From assembly GCA_012934845.2 (NCBI GenBank), contig WNNJ02000903.1, positions 62,001 through 126,000 on the forward strand: a stretch of DNA of 64,000 nt, in the 5' to 3' direction. The notes under the pieces were generated by a model. It had not been told where the DNA came from. It searched no databases and worked only from the letters and a program-made list of their open reading frames with translations. Source of the stretch: Pomphorhynchus laevis. Its lineage: Eukaryota > Acanthocephala > Palaeacanthocephala > Echinorhynchida > Pomphorhynchidae. Within the stretch, counting starts at the first letter, position 1, and the number at the start of each line of letters is the position of its first letter. A program made the translations under genes and the position numbers. Shown here piece after piece: positions 11,577 to 21,322 of this stretch.

Positions 11577-12337
11577 AACGAACAATAACGGTGTTAAACA
11601 TCTAGTAAACCCATGAGCGATGATTACATTTGTGACACCCAAAGTAAATGAGCAGATAAAAGTTTAACTTTATGTAAAGCTTTTAATGAGATAAGTAATT
11701 GGAGACCAAACACTTTTAGATTACCACGCTGTAGTGAAAGTAGGATATTTATAAATAAAGCTTCAAAGCTATTTGTTCAGTAGGAACTTCTAATTATATT
11801 AATAGTTCAGCACTTATGTCGATAACTGTTATTTGCCAATGTATTCTCCAACGTATTCCCACAAGAAAAATTTCAGTGTCACACTAAATCTTAGATTAAA
11901 TCTTTGGACAAGTGGAAGACTGAATGAAATAATGTTATAAGCTAAAAGATTGCAACAATTTATATCCAATACTAGAGAAATTCATAATAAATCGTGGCCG
12001 TTTACGTTTCAAAAACTGATAAAACCAGGGAAAACTGTTCAGGCTATGCGAGTAATTGATCCTGATTACCAATAGGTGAGAGTGCTAAAATTAAGTGAGA
12101 AAATAAATTACGAGGGAGTACGAGAGATTTTAGGGGACAAACATCCACAGTTAGTTAGTATCGCAAATTAAGTAATTGTAAATTCCACATACCGGACATG
12201 CTTAACGTTTTATATAGGATGCTTTGATGAACTATATGCTGAAGAATTGTTGAAGCACGACGTACAATAGGTTCCACTGGACCATCTGGAGTTGACTCAC
12301 TTCAGTGGTTACCACTGCTTACGGAATATGGTGAAGA
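11382..12337 (+). mobile_element. RLE-type non-LTR element, 5' part (copy 1)
   Basis: Plus strand. It starts with a Cys-rich N-terminal domain (11382-11576). Next come a decayed region including SEKINYEGVREILGDKHPQ (about 12100-12165) and the conserved lead-in to the RT, TIGSTGPSGVDSLQWLPLL (about 12265-12325). The last two match the order in the fuller copy at 34.7-37.4 kb (GAEPTGIDSISW there). At about 12338 it switches abruptly to the 3' end of LINE D. It carries several stops and frameshifts. Confidence 0.7.
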
Positions 12338-12720
12338 TTCCAGATCTATTGAATGTGATCTTCTGATTGCAAATATAACACTTGTGTGGATGTCACTGCG
12401 TTTGACTAATCATCTATTAAAGCATCTCTTCCGCCTACCTATATCTTTAATGTTACGTGGACACGTGCAGCATGAAGTATCGCTGAAAATCTCGAACAAA
12501 TTGTAAAACTTTGTTGATCACGTCTGTAACGATAAATGTAATATCGCCTTGGGTGGTCAACAGTTGTACTGCTGTGCAATTATAGAAACACCTCAAACTT
12601 AATGTTTTCGATTTTTGATGATTTTTTAAATTTCTTTTTGTTTTTTTATTTCTATTTTATTAATTCGATGTGATGCTTCCCTACTAGTTTTGGATTTTTT
12701 GGAAGTTAATATGTTTTAAT
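12338..12720 (+). mobile_element. LINE family D, 3' end fragment
   Basis: Similar to 8660-9050 across the end of the coding region (LLIANITLVWMSLRLTNHLL) and the T-rich 3'UTR. It is fused directly to the RLE fragment on its left. Coding frames are broken. Confidence 0.7.
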
Positions 12721-12779
12721 AATCATGCTGCTGAATAGCTCTCATGTAATAATATTTATATCAACTTAATATTGATAAT

Positions 12780-13235
12780 ATCAATATTATTATCCAAGAC
12801 AAAGCCGTAATGGCTGTTCAGTCTGCTCACAACAAAAAAGATAATCAGGGATAAGATATACTCATGTAAACATTCGCAATCGCTTCTTGAATACAATCAG
12901 CGTTTTAGAAGCAACAATATTCTCATGAAGGTTATTCCACAAATTAACCACACGCCTTGACAATCGTGTGATTGGCGGTGGTTTCCCTGTATGCTTCTTG
13001 AAAATAGTAATCGAATGTCTGCTTGATCGATCAATACGGCATGTTACAACACTTGAACAGTATCCATCACATTTGTGAAGTAATTTCCACGTTGCAACCA
13101 AGTCGAGAAACAGTAGCCTTACCCTCATATTGAGCATTCCGATCACTTTGAGTCGACAAGGATAAGGTAATTTTTTACAGTCTGGACATAGACGCGTGAT
13201 ACGACAAAGAACCCCATCGACGGCATTCAATTCAA
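12780..13235 (-). mobile_element. LINE family E, 3' end fragment
   Basis: A 122-codon open frame (12862-13230) encodes the post-RT C-terminus of family E (RITRLCPDCKKLPYPCRLKV ... VVNLWNNLHENIV). It aligns with the 9.7-9.96 kb block by the pattern R-L-C...PY...RL...GM...R-L..LDLVA. It is followed by the family 3'UTR with stem-loop AGCC/GGCT (12803-12815) and a tail of ATAATAATATTGATATT-like repeats. It is 5'-truncated. Confidence 0.8.
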
Positions 13236-13375
13236 TATATCAATTATATTTTACATAATTATGTTTGAAATAATTATCATTTATATTTTACATAATATTT
13301 TAATTATATTTTGCATAATTATTAATTTTAAATAATATTAAATTTTATTATATAAAATATATAATCTTCAGGCTG
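13236..13375. other. AT-rich spacer
   Basis: Repeats of TTATATTTTACATAATTAT type; nothing coding is seen. Confidence 0.5.
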
Positions 13376-14405
13376 GATTCCTTTAGAATGGAATTATTCT
13401 ATAATCCGCCATCTCTTTAAAAATGTCAACGCAATCTAGCTAGCAATTATCGGCCCATAAGTCCTACATGTGTAGCATGTAAAGTTCTGGAGAAGCTGCT
13501 CTTAAAACGGATCATCGGATATCTAGAATGTAATCGAATATTCCATGACTCACAACATGGTTTGGGCTTAGCACGCTTAAAAGGGGTTGGGCTTAGCACG
13601 CTTAAGCTAAAGGGAGTGTTGATATTTTGTTTTTTGATCTCAGCAATGTCTTCGATCGAATATCTTAACCTGTTCTCTTTAATCAGCTGGAACAATATGG
13701 TATCAATGGAATCCTTTTCAGATAAATTTGTTTATTTGTACAACATCTTCAGACTGTTGTTTCAGTCGATGGAGCTATGTCCAAGTCAATATATCCTCAC
13801 CGTGATGTTCCTCAATGATCGTACTCATTATCATCTTTATTAATTATATCAACGAGTTTGTAAACGTTGTGTCAAGTTCATATATTCTGACGATCTAAAG
13901 ATATGGCGTTTAATCATCGATAATCACGATCCAATATTACTCCAATAAGACACCGACAATATTCTAAATTGGTGTGAACAACGAGAGCGGGTTTTGAATC
14001 CTGAAAAGTCAAAACATATGCGCGTTGGATCACCATCCCTTAGTTCATCATATAACATAAATGGTAATATGATCGACACCGTCTCCAAATGTTAAGATCT
14101 CGGAGTGATTATAAATGAAAATCTATCGACAAGAGAACATGTCCTTTACATAGTTTATAAATATCGACGAATTATATGGAATCTCAGAATGACTTGGTCA
14201 GCTTGACCCGTCTAGTTTTAGACTAATATATAATGCATGCATATTATCGTTGATGTTATATGCGTCTGCTGCTTGATGTTCTCAGAATAGAATTGAGATA
14301 AATCTATATAAACATTTTGCACAAAGCCACAAACATCGTACCTACAACTCGCCAGCTTCCATTTACGTCAAGACTCCCAGCACTAGGTTTTTTAATATAA
14401 TTATA
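13376..14405 (+). mobile_element. LINE family F, decayed RT region
   Basis: Plus strand. Traces of the RT occur in order: the block before motif A (CVACKVLEKLLLKRIIGYLE, about 13480), a scrambled motif A region, SDDLKIW (motif C, about 13890), LNPEKSKHMRVG (about 13995), DLGVIINENL (about 14100) and the post-RT DPSSFRLIYNACILSLMLYA (about 14210). The last matches the better preserved copy at 20.73 kb (DASRFKLIYNAYVLSLMRYA), which defines the family. Many stops and frameshifts. Confidence 0.6.
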
Positions 14406-14409
14406 TTAA

Positions 14410-14702
14410 ATACGTTTTACAACGCATCTTCAACGCAGCCGTCCGAATTCTCTTCCGTCTTCGTCGTTTTGATCATACATCCTACCATCTTGCTTCTCTC
14501 GATTTGCCTACAATTTATTGTCGTGTTCAAATTCGTCTTCTTATCGTTGCTTTCCGCCTTGTAACTTTTCATACCCCTTTATTTCTCAATCTTCCTTTTC
14601 TTGATAATTCTCGTCCTGTTTACTGTTCCTCGCGTTCCTGTAATTCCCTTCTTTTACATGTCCCAAACTACTCTACCTCCTTTGGACTCCGCTCCTTCAT
14701 TA
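14410..14702 (+). mobile_element. LINE family A, C-terminal ORF2 fragment
   Basis: About 290 bp nearly identical to 18775-19055, encoding LPTIYCRVQIRLLIVAFRLV ... LHVPNYSTSFGLRSF. It ends just before the 5' end of the large family A copy, so the large copy inserted next to or into this older fragment. Confidence 0.85.
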
Positions 14703-14730
14703 AAAAATTTTGGTTTCTAATAAACATACA

Positions 14731-14914
14731 ATTATTCCTGTCAGTTACAGATCATTCCTGTCAGTTCCAGATTATTCCTGTCAGTTCCAGATTATTCCTG
14801 TCAGTTCCAGATTATTCCTGTCAGTTCCAGATTATTCCTATTCCTGTCAGTTCCAGATTATTCCTGTCAGTTCCAGATTATTCCTGTCAGTTCCAGATTA
14901 TTCCTGTCAGTTCC
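14731..14914 (+). repeat. 20-bp tandem repeats in the LINE A 5'UTR
   Basis: Eight units of TATTCCTGTCAGTTCCAGAT. The first units have small changes, and a 6-bp insertion lies at about 14838. Units with one base difference occur at the 5' end of LINE B at 34.4 kb. Repeats at this position of a LINE often form the internal promoter, as in mouse L1 monomers; that role is inferred here. The open frames that cross the block are by-products of its 20-bp period. Confidence 0.9.
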
Positions 14915-14959
14915 GCTCGCTACGCTCGCGGATTGAGCTCAATCTATCGATAAAAGGTC

Positions 14960-16284
14960 ATGCCTAAAAAAGCGCGATCTCAGATCCCTGTTCCTTATCA
15001 AGAATCTTCCACATCGAAAAGCAATGATGGTTATACCAGCTTCGAAGTTGGATGCGATTCAAAGATTGTGATGTATGGACACTTGTTCGTGTTAAAATAT
15101 CCGACCACTCGGTGAATAAACGTAAACAGTTTACATGCGGTTTTTGTACATCAGTACGACTACTACAGTTATCCTGTTCATCTACTCCTGTATCACACAC
15201 GACCACTCAGACCAATGCTGTTTTAGATGTTTCCCTCGCATCAACACCTGACTTCGCATCATATAATCCCATTATTAAACCTACTCTCTCACACACTCCT
15301 CGTTCAACTACGTACCAAACTTCCATTAATCTTTCTCATTCTAACAATGCTAATGGTAAAGCTTTTCATCTCGTACCTCCTCTTTCGTATTCCTCCCCCA
15401 ATCTAAATAAATCTCAAACTTCTTTATTCTCTTCACGTACTTCTTACTCGACCTCCCCCGTATCACTTCTTAATAATTTACATCCTTCCATCAAAATCAT
15501 TTCCAGCAACATTTCCGATCAACTGATTCAACACTCCATTCCTGCCACTCATGACCAAACCTATCTTAATTCTCCTTACTCTCCCTCCCACGTAACACTT
15601 CCAAATAATTTACATCCTTCATTTAAAATCATATCTAGTCACATATCTGATCAACCGAATCAACACCCCGCTCCTGTCACACTTGCTCCAACCAATATTA
15701 ATTCTTTATCAAGCACCCCTGTCATTTCCACTTCTATCTGCTCATCTACCTCGACTCCTACCAGCTCTGTCCGTCCACCACTTCCACGAAATCGTTTTCC
15801 TTCGCGCGATCGCTGTATAATCATATCAAACTTAAAGCTTTCCGAATCTGCTTCTCCACAATCTCGCCTCGATGATGATGTATCTGCTTTCAGGTCTATC
15901 CTAGCAACCATTCTTCCTGATGATAACCCATCCCTCTTCAATAATATCGCTCCTGTATCCTTTATTCGTTTAAACAAATCCACTAAATCCAATCATCTCA
16001 GTCCTCCACTCTTAAAAATCGTTTTCCGACATAGTTCACATGCCTCTTCGGTACTCTCCCAACGTTTTAAACTTCTTACCACTTCATCTACTTGCCGTAT
16101 CTTTCCTGACCGCTCCCCTTCTGATATTGCCCAGCTCAATTTAGCTCGCATTGAGAAACATCGACGTGAAACAAACGGCGAGTCATCCTTATCTATACGT
16201 AAAATCAACGGAAATTTTCACGTTGTTCATACAAGGCTAAAAATTCGATGGTGTCTCATCTCTCCCCCTTGTCTTCTTCGCTAG
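14960..16284 (+). pseudogene. LINE A ORF1 (plus copy)
   Basis: The start MPKKARSQ lies just after the 5'UTR. The PHD-like Cys finger begins GCDSK, then shifts frame near 15060 into DCDVWTLV ... FTCGFCTS, so one base has been lost. The middle is rich in Ser, Thr, Pro and Asn with two copies of a repeat centred on NNLHPSxKIISSNISDQ. The C-terminal part (CIIISNLKLSES ... LLKIVFRHSS) has the look of an RRM-like RNA-binding fold and is nearly identical to the minus copy. In contrast the N-terminal quarter differs strongly from the minus copy. ORF1 proteins of this type coat the element RNA. Confidence 0.85.
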
Positions 16285-19166
16285 TCGATCTCGCCTTTAA
16301 GCATACTTAAGCATACTCGTCTTAGTCTATTCAATACTCGCTCCATTCTTCATAAAGCTGATATGCTTCTCGATATCTTCGATCAATTATCTATCGATAT
16401 TCTCTGCATTACCGAATCCTGGCACTCTGACTCCGACGATCTTGCTATTCGTCGTCTATGTCGCTCTGGTTGTTCTCTAGTTGAATCAGCTCGTCAAATT
16501 ACATCTCATACATCTACTGCGTCTAACCATGGCGGTATTGTTGCCATTGCTCGTCACCCAATGTCTTTACGTAAAATTAACGTTAACATCCGTTACACCT
16601 CGTTCGAATTACTCATATGCAGATTATCAACTCCTTTCCCTCTAAAACTTGTGATTGTATACCGTCCAGGTTCAGTTGCCCCCTCACGTATCTTCTTTAC
16701 CGAACTTGCAGATCTTATGTCTCACTGTTCCTTGTCTTATACTCCTTCTTTTGTTCTCGGGGACTATAACATTCGTCTTGATCGCCCGGCTGACCCAGAC
16801 TTTATCACTTTAACTAATTTTTTTTCTGATTTTAACTATAAATTACTTTCAACAAGCCCAACTCATATTCTCGGCGGTGCTCTCGACATCATTGCTGTCC
16901 CTATCTGCTTCAATTACTATACTTCCTTGTCAATTACTGATCCCGGTTTGTCCGATCATTTCCTTGTCACCCTTACTCTTACTCGTCCCCATCCTCCTTC
17001 TCCGCCTCCACCAATATCCACACCAAGTCGACCCTGGAAACTTCTCGATATCCCTATTCTCTGCACAGCCTTACTCAATTCTTCACTCTTTTCACTTCCT
17101 CTTAACTATCTCTCTCCCGATGATCTCTGCATTCTGTTTGATTCTGAACTTATGTCTATTATCAATAAACTTCTGCCTAGTCGACTCCGACGCTCTCAGC
17201 GCTTGCGCCATGCTCCCTGGTTCGATTCTGACTGTAGTCTTTCTAAGCGTCGACTCCGTCACTCTTTTCGTGTGTATAATCGTTTTCTTAAACGTTCTCA
17301 CAACTCACTCCCTCCAAATCTCCGTGATTCCTACTTTTCTCTACGCCGTTCACATCTTATTCTTATCCGTACTAAACGTACTCTCTTTTGGCGAAATCAA
17401 CTCGAGTCATCTTCAAACTCTAAATCTCATTGGAAAATCTTAAACTCAATTCTTTCACGATCATCTACCCCTTGTAATATAAATTCTGATGAATTTTCTT
17501 CTTATCTACAAACTAAGCTATATAATTTACTTTCCTTACTACCCATAGCCCCCTTGTATCCACTCTTATCTTTAAATACTTCCCTCCCAGAACTATTACA
17601 CATTCTTCCCGTTTCGTCTGATGAAGTTTCTTCGGTTCTGCTGTCATTACCTAATAAAACCTCTCCTTCTGACCCAATTCCCACTCACTTGCTTAAAAAT
17701 ATCTGCTCCTTTATCTTACCCTTCCTAACTACATTGTTCAACTCGTCCATCCGTAGCCGTACATTTCCTTCCATCTGGAAATGCGCCACTGTTCGTCCTC
17801 TCATCAAAAAGCAATCTCTCGACTCCTCACTACCATCTTCGTACCGTCCTATTTCACTTTTCCCAACCCTCTCTAAACTCCTTGAGCGTCTCGTTCTTAA
17901 GCAAGTTAATACATATCTCTATTCCTCTAACTTATTTCCTCCCTTCCAAGCCGCTTTTCGCTCTAATTACTCTACCGAAATTGCATGTCTTAAAGTTTAT
18001 AACGACTTACTCATATCGCGCGATCATAAATTATGTAGTGTCATAGTTTCTCTTGATCTATCGTCTGCTTTTGACATCGTCGATCACTCGATTCTTCTCC
18101 ATCGCCTTCGTCATGATTATGGTTTCTTTTTACCCACTGTATCATGGTTTTCTTCATATCTATCAAACCGTATATTTCGCGTATATTCTAACTCTTCTCT
18201 CTCCCACCCTTCGTCCATTCCGTCCGGTGTTCCACAAGGCTCCGTATTAGGCCCTATACTTTTCTCTCTTCTTCTTAGTGATTTGTCTTCGATTTCTCAG
18301 AAAATTTAACTTCCATGTTATGCAATATGCTGATGACATTCTCATCTATGCTCATGCACCTGTTTATCGTATTCACGATCTTAGTGTTTCTGCTTCCGAC
18401 TGTCTTGTCTCAATTTTCAAATCATCTTTATTCCCTTCGCCTTTCTCTGAATCCTGATAAATCCAAAATTATGTGGATCCTACCTTTACGCCTCGGCTTC
18501 GAACCTCCCTCAGTATCATTAAATTCTACAATTCTTCCTATCGTTGATAATCTCGTTTTCCTAGGCTTCCATTTTGACAACCGACTTTCACTTAAACCTT
18601 TCGTTAGAGTTAAAGTACGCTTATCTACCTTGATACTCCGCAACCTCCGTCAAGTTCGTAGATTGATCGATTTCCCTTCTTGTATGACTCTCATATCATC
18701 TCTACTTTTTTCTAGACTCGATTATTGTCTTAGTCTATTTTCCAACTCACCTAAATCCACTCTTCTTCCTTTACAACGCATCGTCAACGCAGCTGTCCGA
18801 ATTCTCCTCCGTCTTCGTCGTTTTGATCATACATCCTACCATCTTGCTTCTCTCGATTTGCCTACAATTTATTGTCGTGTTCAAATTCGTCTTCTTATCG
18901 TTGCTTTCCGCCTTGTAACTTTTCATACCCCTTCATTTCTCAACCTTCCTTTTCTTGATAATTCTCGTCCTGTTTACTGTTCCTTGCGTTCCTGTAATTC
19001 CCTTCTTTTACATGTCCCAAACTACTCTACCTCCTTTGAACTCCACTCCTTCCTTGTGGTTGCTCCTCTATCGTGGAATCATCTGCCCATTCATATACGC
19101 CAATCAACTTCCCTGCAGTGCTTCAAACGACAAATCCGATCCCATTTTAACAATTTATCTGCTTGA
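16248..19166 (+). pseudogene. LINE A ORF2 (plus copy)
   Basis: An endonuclease-RT polyprotein starting at the ATG at 16248, which overlaps the ORF1 end. Its frame is lost near 16310 by a repeated AAGCATACTT, then open from 16363 to 18309. It shifts near 18305, just before the YADD motif, and shifts back near 18415. Endonuclease motifs ITESWH, GDYNIRLD and SDHFLVTL, and RT motifs SYRPISLF, SLDLSSAFD and GVPQGS are present. One visible substitution relative to the minus copy turns LLGDLS into LLSDLS. Confidence 0.9.
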
Positions 19167-19189
19167 CATTTTCATTTTTGTTTGTGGAC

Positions 19190-19248
19190 TTGTAAGCGTA
19201 CAGCTTGTACGCATTTGCCACATTAAATAAATTTGTATTATTATTATG
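19190..19248 (+). other. LINE A 3' stem-loop and tail
   Basis: GCGTAC (19196-19201), a 5-nt loop and GTACGC (19207-19212), then ATTTGCCACATTAAATAAAT and a short TATTATTATTAT tail. The stem differs from that of family B (GCGTGC/GCACGC) by paired changes, which supports a functional RNA structure, probably the RT recognition site. Confidence 0.75.
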
Positions 19249-19660
19249 AATCCACACATCCACATATTTTGCCCAACTCTCCTAACCCACCATCCACATC
19301 CGCATCAAACTCCGCCTTCTCATAGTAACTTTTTGTCTAATCGCTGTCGGCTCCCCATCGTTCATCAACCTTCCTTTCTTAGACGACACTCGCCCCACCT
19401 CGCTATCGCTGTGTTTCCGTCATTCCCTCTTACTACACGTTCCTAATTACTCCAGCAACTACGGTATCCGATCCTGCATCGTCGCCGCCTTACTCGCCTA
19501 GAATATGCTCCTTCTCGACTTCCGCCCCGCTCCCTCCTTTATCACATTCAAACACCTCCTCCGTTCACACCTTCTCGACACATAATTTACATTTATGTTT
19601 TGTTGTGGTCATGTAAGCGTTCACTGGCACGCATTTGCCACGTTAAAATATATCTTTTCT
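19249..19660 (+). mobile_element. LINE family B, 3' fragment
   Basis: Starts inside the C-terminal coding region (matching the protein segment HTSTYFAQLS) immediately after the LINE A tail and runs to the family B 3' end (GCCACGTTAAAATATATC). It is more diverged than the copies at 21 and 50 kb, with several frame breaks. Confidence 0.8.
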
Positions 19661-20700
19661 TTTGATGGATAATCTCCATAAAGTACGTTGTTTTTTATTT
19701 TTTCATTTTAGATAATGTTGTATTTTTTATTATGAATTACCCTTTTAATTGATTAACAAATCAATTAAAATTTATCAACAACATCGCTACTATACACCGA
19801 TGATTTAGCCATAATGCAACATATAAAGTCAAACCAGTGTGAGCTAGATGAGCTATGACATTTTGTAACATAAACAAATTAATCATGAATATTGCAAAAT
19901 CGTCGTTATCTCAAATATCAATATTTAGAGTTTTGTACTGGATATTCAGATATAGGTATAAATTTTACATAAAAATAGTCATTTTGTGAATATAGTCAAT
20001 GCATTGGTTCAAAATATAAATAAAATATAGCAATCGGATGTTCACAACCTAACTATCCTTTGAAAGAACGATTTATTTTAACTTGATGTTATTTCCTATT
20101 ATATCGTTTTGCCTTCGCTTTATCAGTGAAGATTTAAATTGCGAAAATCATTTGTAAATAGACAAAACCCAATTCAAATTTATCAAACATTATGTTTGGC
20201 TATTATGTGAAATACCGTCAAGATGCAAAAATGACTTGTTTTTATCAAAAACAGAAGTTTTATATGATCAAATTTCATTGTTTGAAAATAAAGCACTGGA
20301 ATTATCGAACGGCGTCTCTCTCACCCATGTGGTTAAAAATTTGCGTCTAATAAAATAAGCCATTAGACTAGAAAGCATATGTCAACGACTTAAAATGTTG
20401 TCTGAAACGTCAACTTTATCATGAACGTTAATCAACATATTGCTTTCGCTAATGCCTACAAAGTTGCTGTTCGCTATCATATGTTTTCGATTTAGAATTA
20501 TCATGAAATTATCTGAATCGTTGTAGAATATGTGTCGGAACGACATTTGAACGACATCACCGCTTTCAGAGTTTATTTGATTGTCTACAAATTCCTACAA
20601 ATTTTCCGACCTCGTACATATGTGTATTATTAAATATATCCTGTCTAAAGATAATCCAGGATAATCAACCAAATCTTAGAAATTTATATTTATAAATTTT
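19661..20700. other. AT-rich stretch, nothing recognised
   Basis: About 1 kb with no coding frame, RNA gene or repeat I can support. It may hold old, unrecognisable element remains. Confidence 0.5.
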
Positions 20701-21316
20701 TAGTTATTATTAGGAGTTATTAGAAGGACAATTGGCCAACTTGACGCATCCAGGTTTAAGTTAATTTACAATGCATATGTCTTATCTTTAATGAGATACG
20801 CTTCACCTGCATGTCACCGTCAAACTACGACAGAGATGAACCTGTACGAATCCATATTACGCAAGGCCACGCATCTTGTACCCACCCAACACAAGCTCTC
20901 ATTCATTTTTCGAATCCACGCACTTGGTGTGACCACAGTGAAGAAATCTTTAAAGTCTTCTGATTTAATGTTTGTGTGGACACCGCTCAATGTTAAAAAA
21001 GGGCAGAGGGAACATGTTTGTCGTAAACTGTTCGAACTTCGAAATTCAAACAGATTGATGAGACATCACCTCACGTTAAATACCCACATTCGTCCACGAA
21101 GAAGATTTAACACAATTGTCAACCGAACGTGGAAAAGCTGGAATAAGCTACCAAGTCAAGTGGTTTCGGCCTCCAGTATTTTGTCCTTCAAGAAAATTCT
21201 GAAGAATGTACTAACATAGAACAATCGGAATTTCATTGATATTAGTTTTTTACCCTGTACCCAGCTTGTACGAGCTCTAAACTCTTTTGCTGCTGTTGTA
21301 TTTAATAATGACTGAA
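20701..21316 (+). mobile_element. LINE family F, 3' end
   Basis: An open frame (20791-21219, continuing upstream to about 20730 in register) encodes the post-RT C-terminus of family F: LDASRFKLIYNAYVLSLMRY, ILRKATHLVPTQHKLSF and a Trp-rich end (NRTWKSWNKLPSQVV, FKKILKNVLT, stop at 21217-21219). The region after it (21220-21316) is its 3'UTR, ended by the LINE B copy. It is 5'-truncated. Confidence 0.75.
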
Positions 21317-21322
21317 CTTAAT

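Larger units (their letters stand above)
14728..19248 (+). mobile_element. LINE family A, near full length, damaged
   Basis: A CR1/Jockey-like two-ORF LINE on the plus strand. The 5'UTR holds eight 20-bp tandem repeats and a GC-rich stretch. ORF1 starts at 14960, and ORF2 (endonuclease plus RT) overlaps the ORF1 end by 37 nt and runs to 19166. The 3'UTR has the family stem-loop and an ATTATTATT tail near 19240. ORF2 is nearly identical to the intact minus-strand copy at 25-28 kb, so the insertion is young. It nevertheless carries small lesions: one base missing in ORF1 near 15060, a 10-bp duplication near 16310, and compensating single-base shifts near 18305 and 18415. Confidence 0.93.

Noticed and set aside
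14731-14914. CRISPR-like array
   Set aside because: Units are contiguous 20-bp tandem repeats without unique spacers, in an animal genome, at a LINE 5' end.
14504-14967. Plus-strand open frames through the 20-bp repeat block
   Set aside because: A 20-bp period without stops keeps frames open by chance; the peptide is just the repeat translated. The flanking parts belong to LINE A fragments.
15660-16208. Minus-strand frames of 110 and 71 codons opposite LINE A ORF1
   Set aside because: Antisense shadows of a coding LINE ORF.
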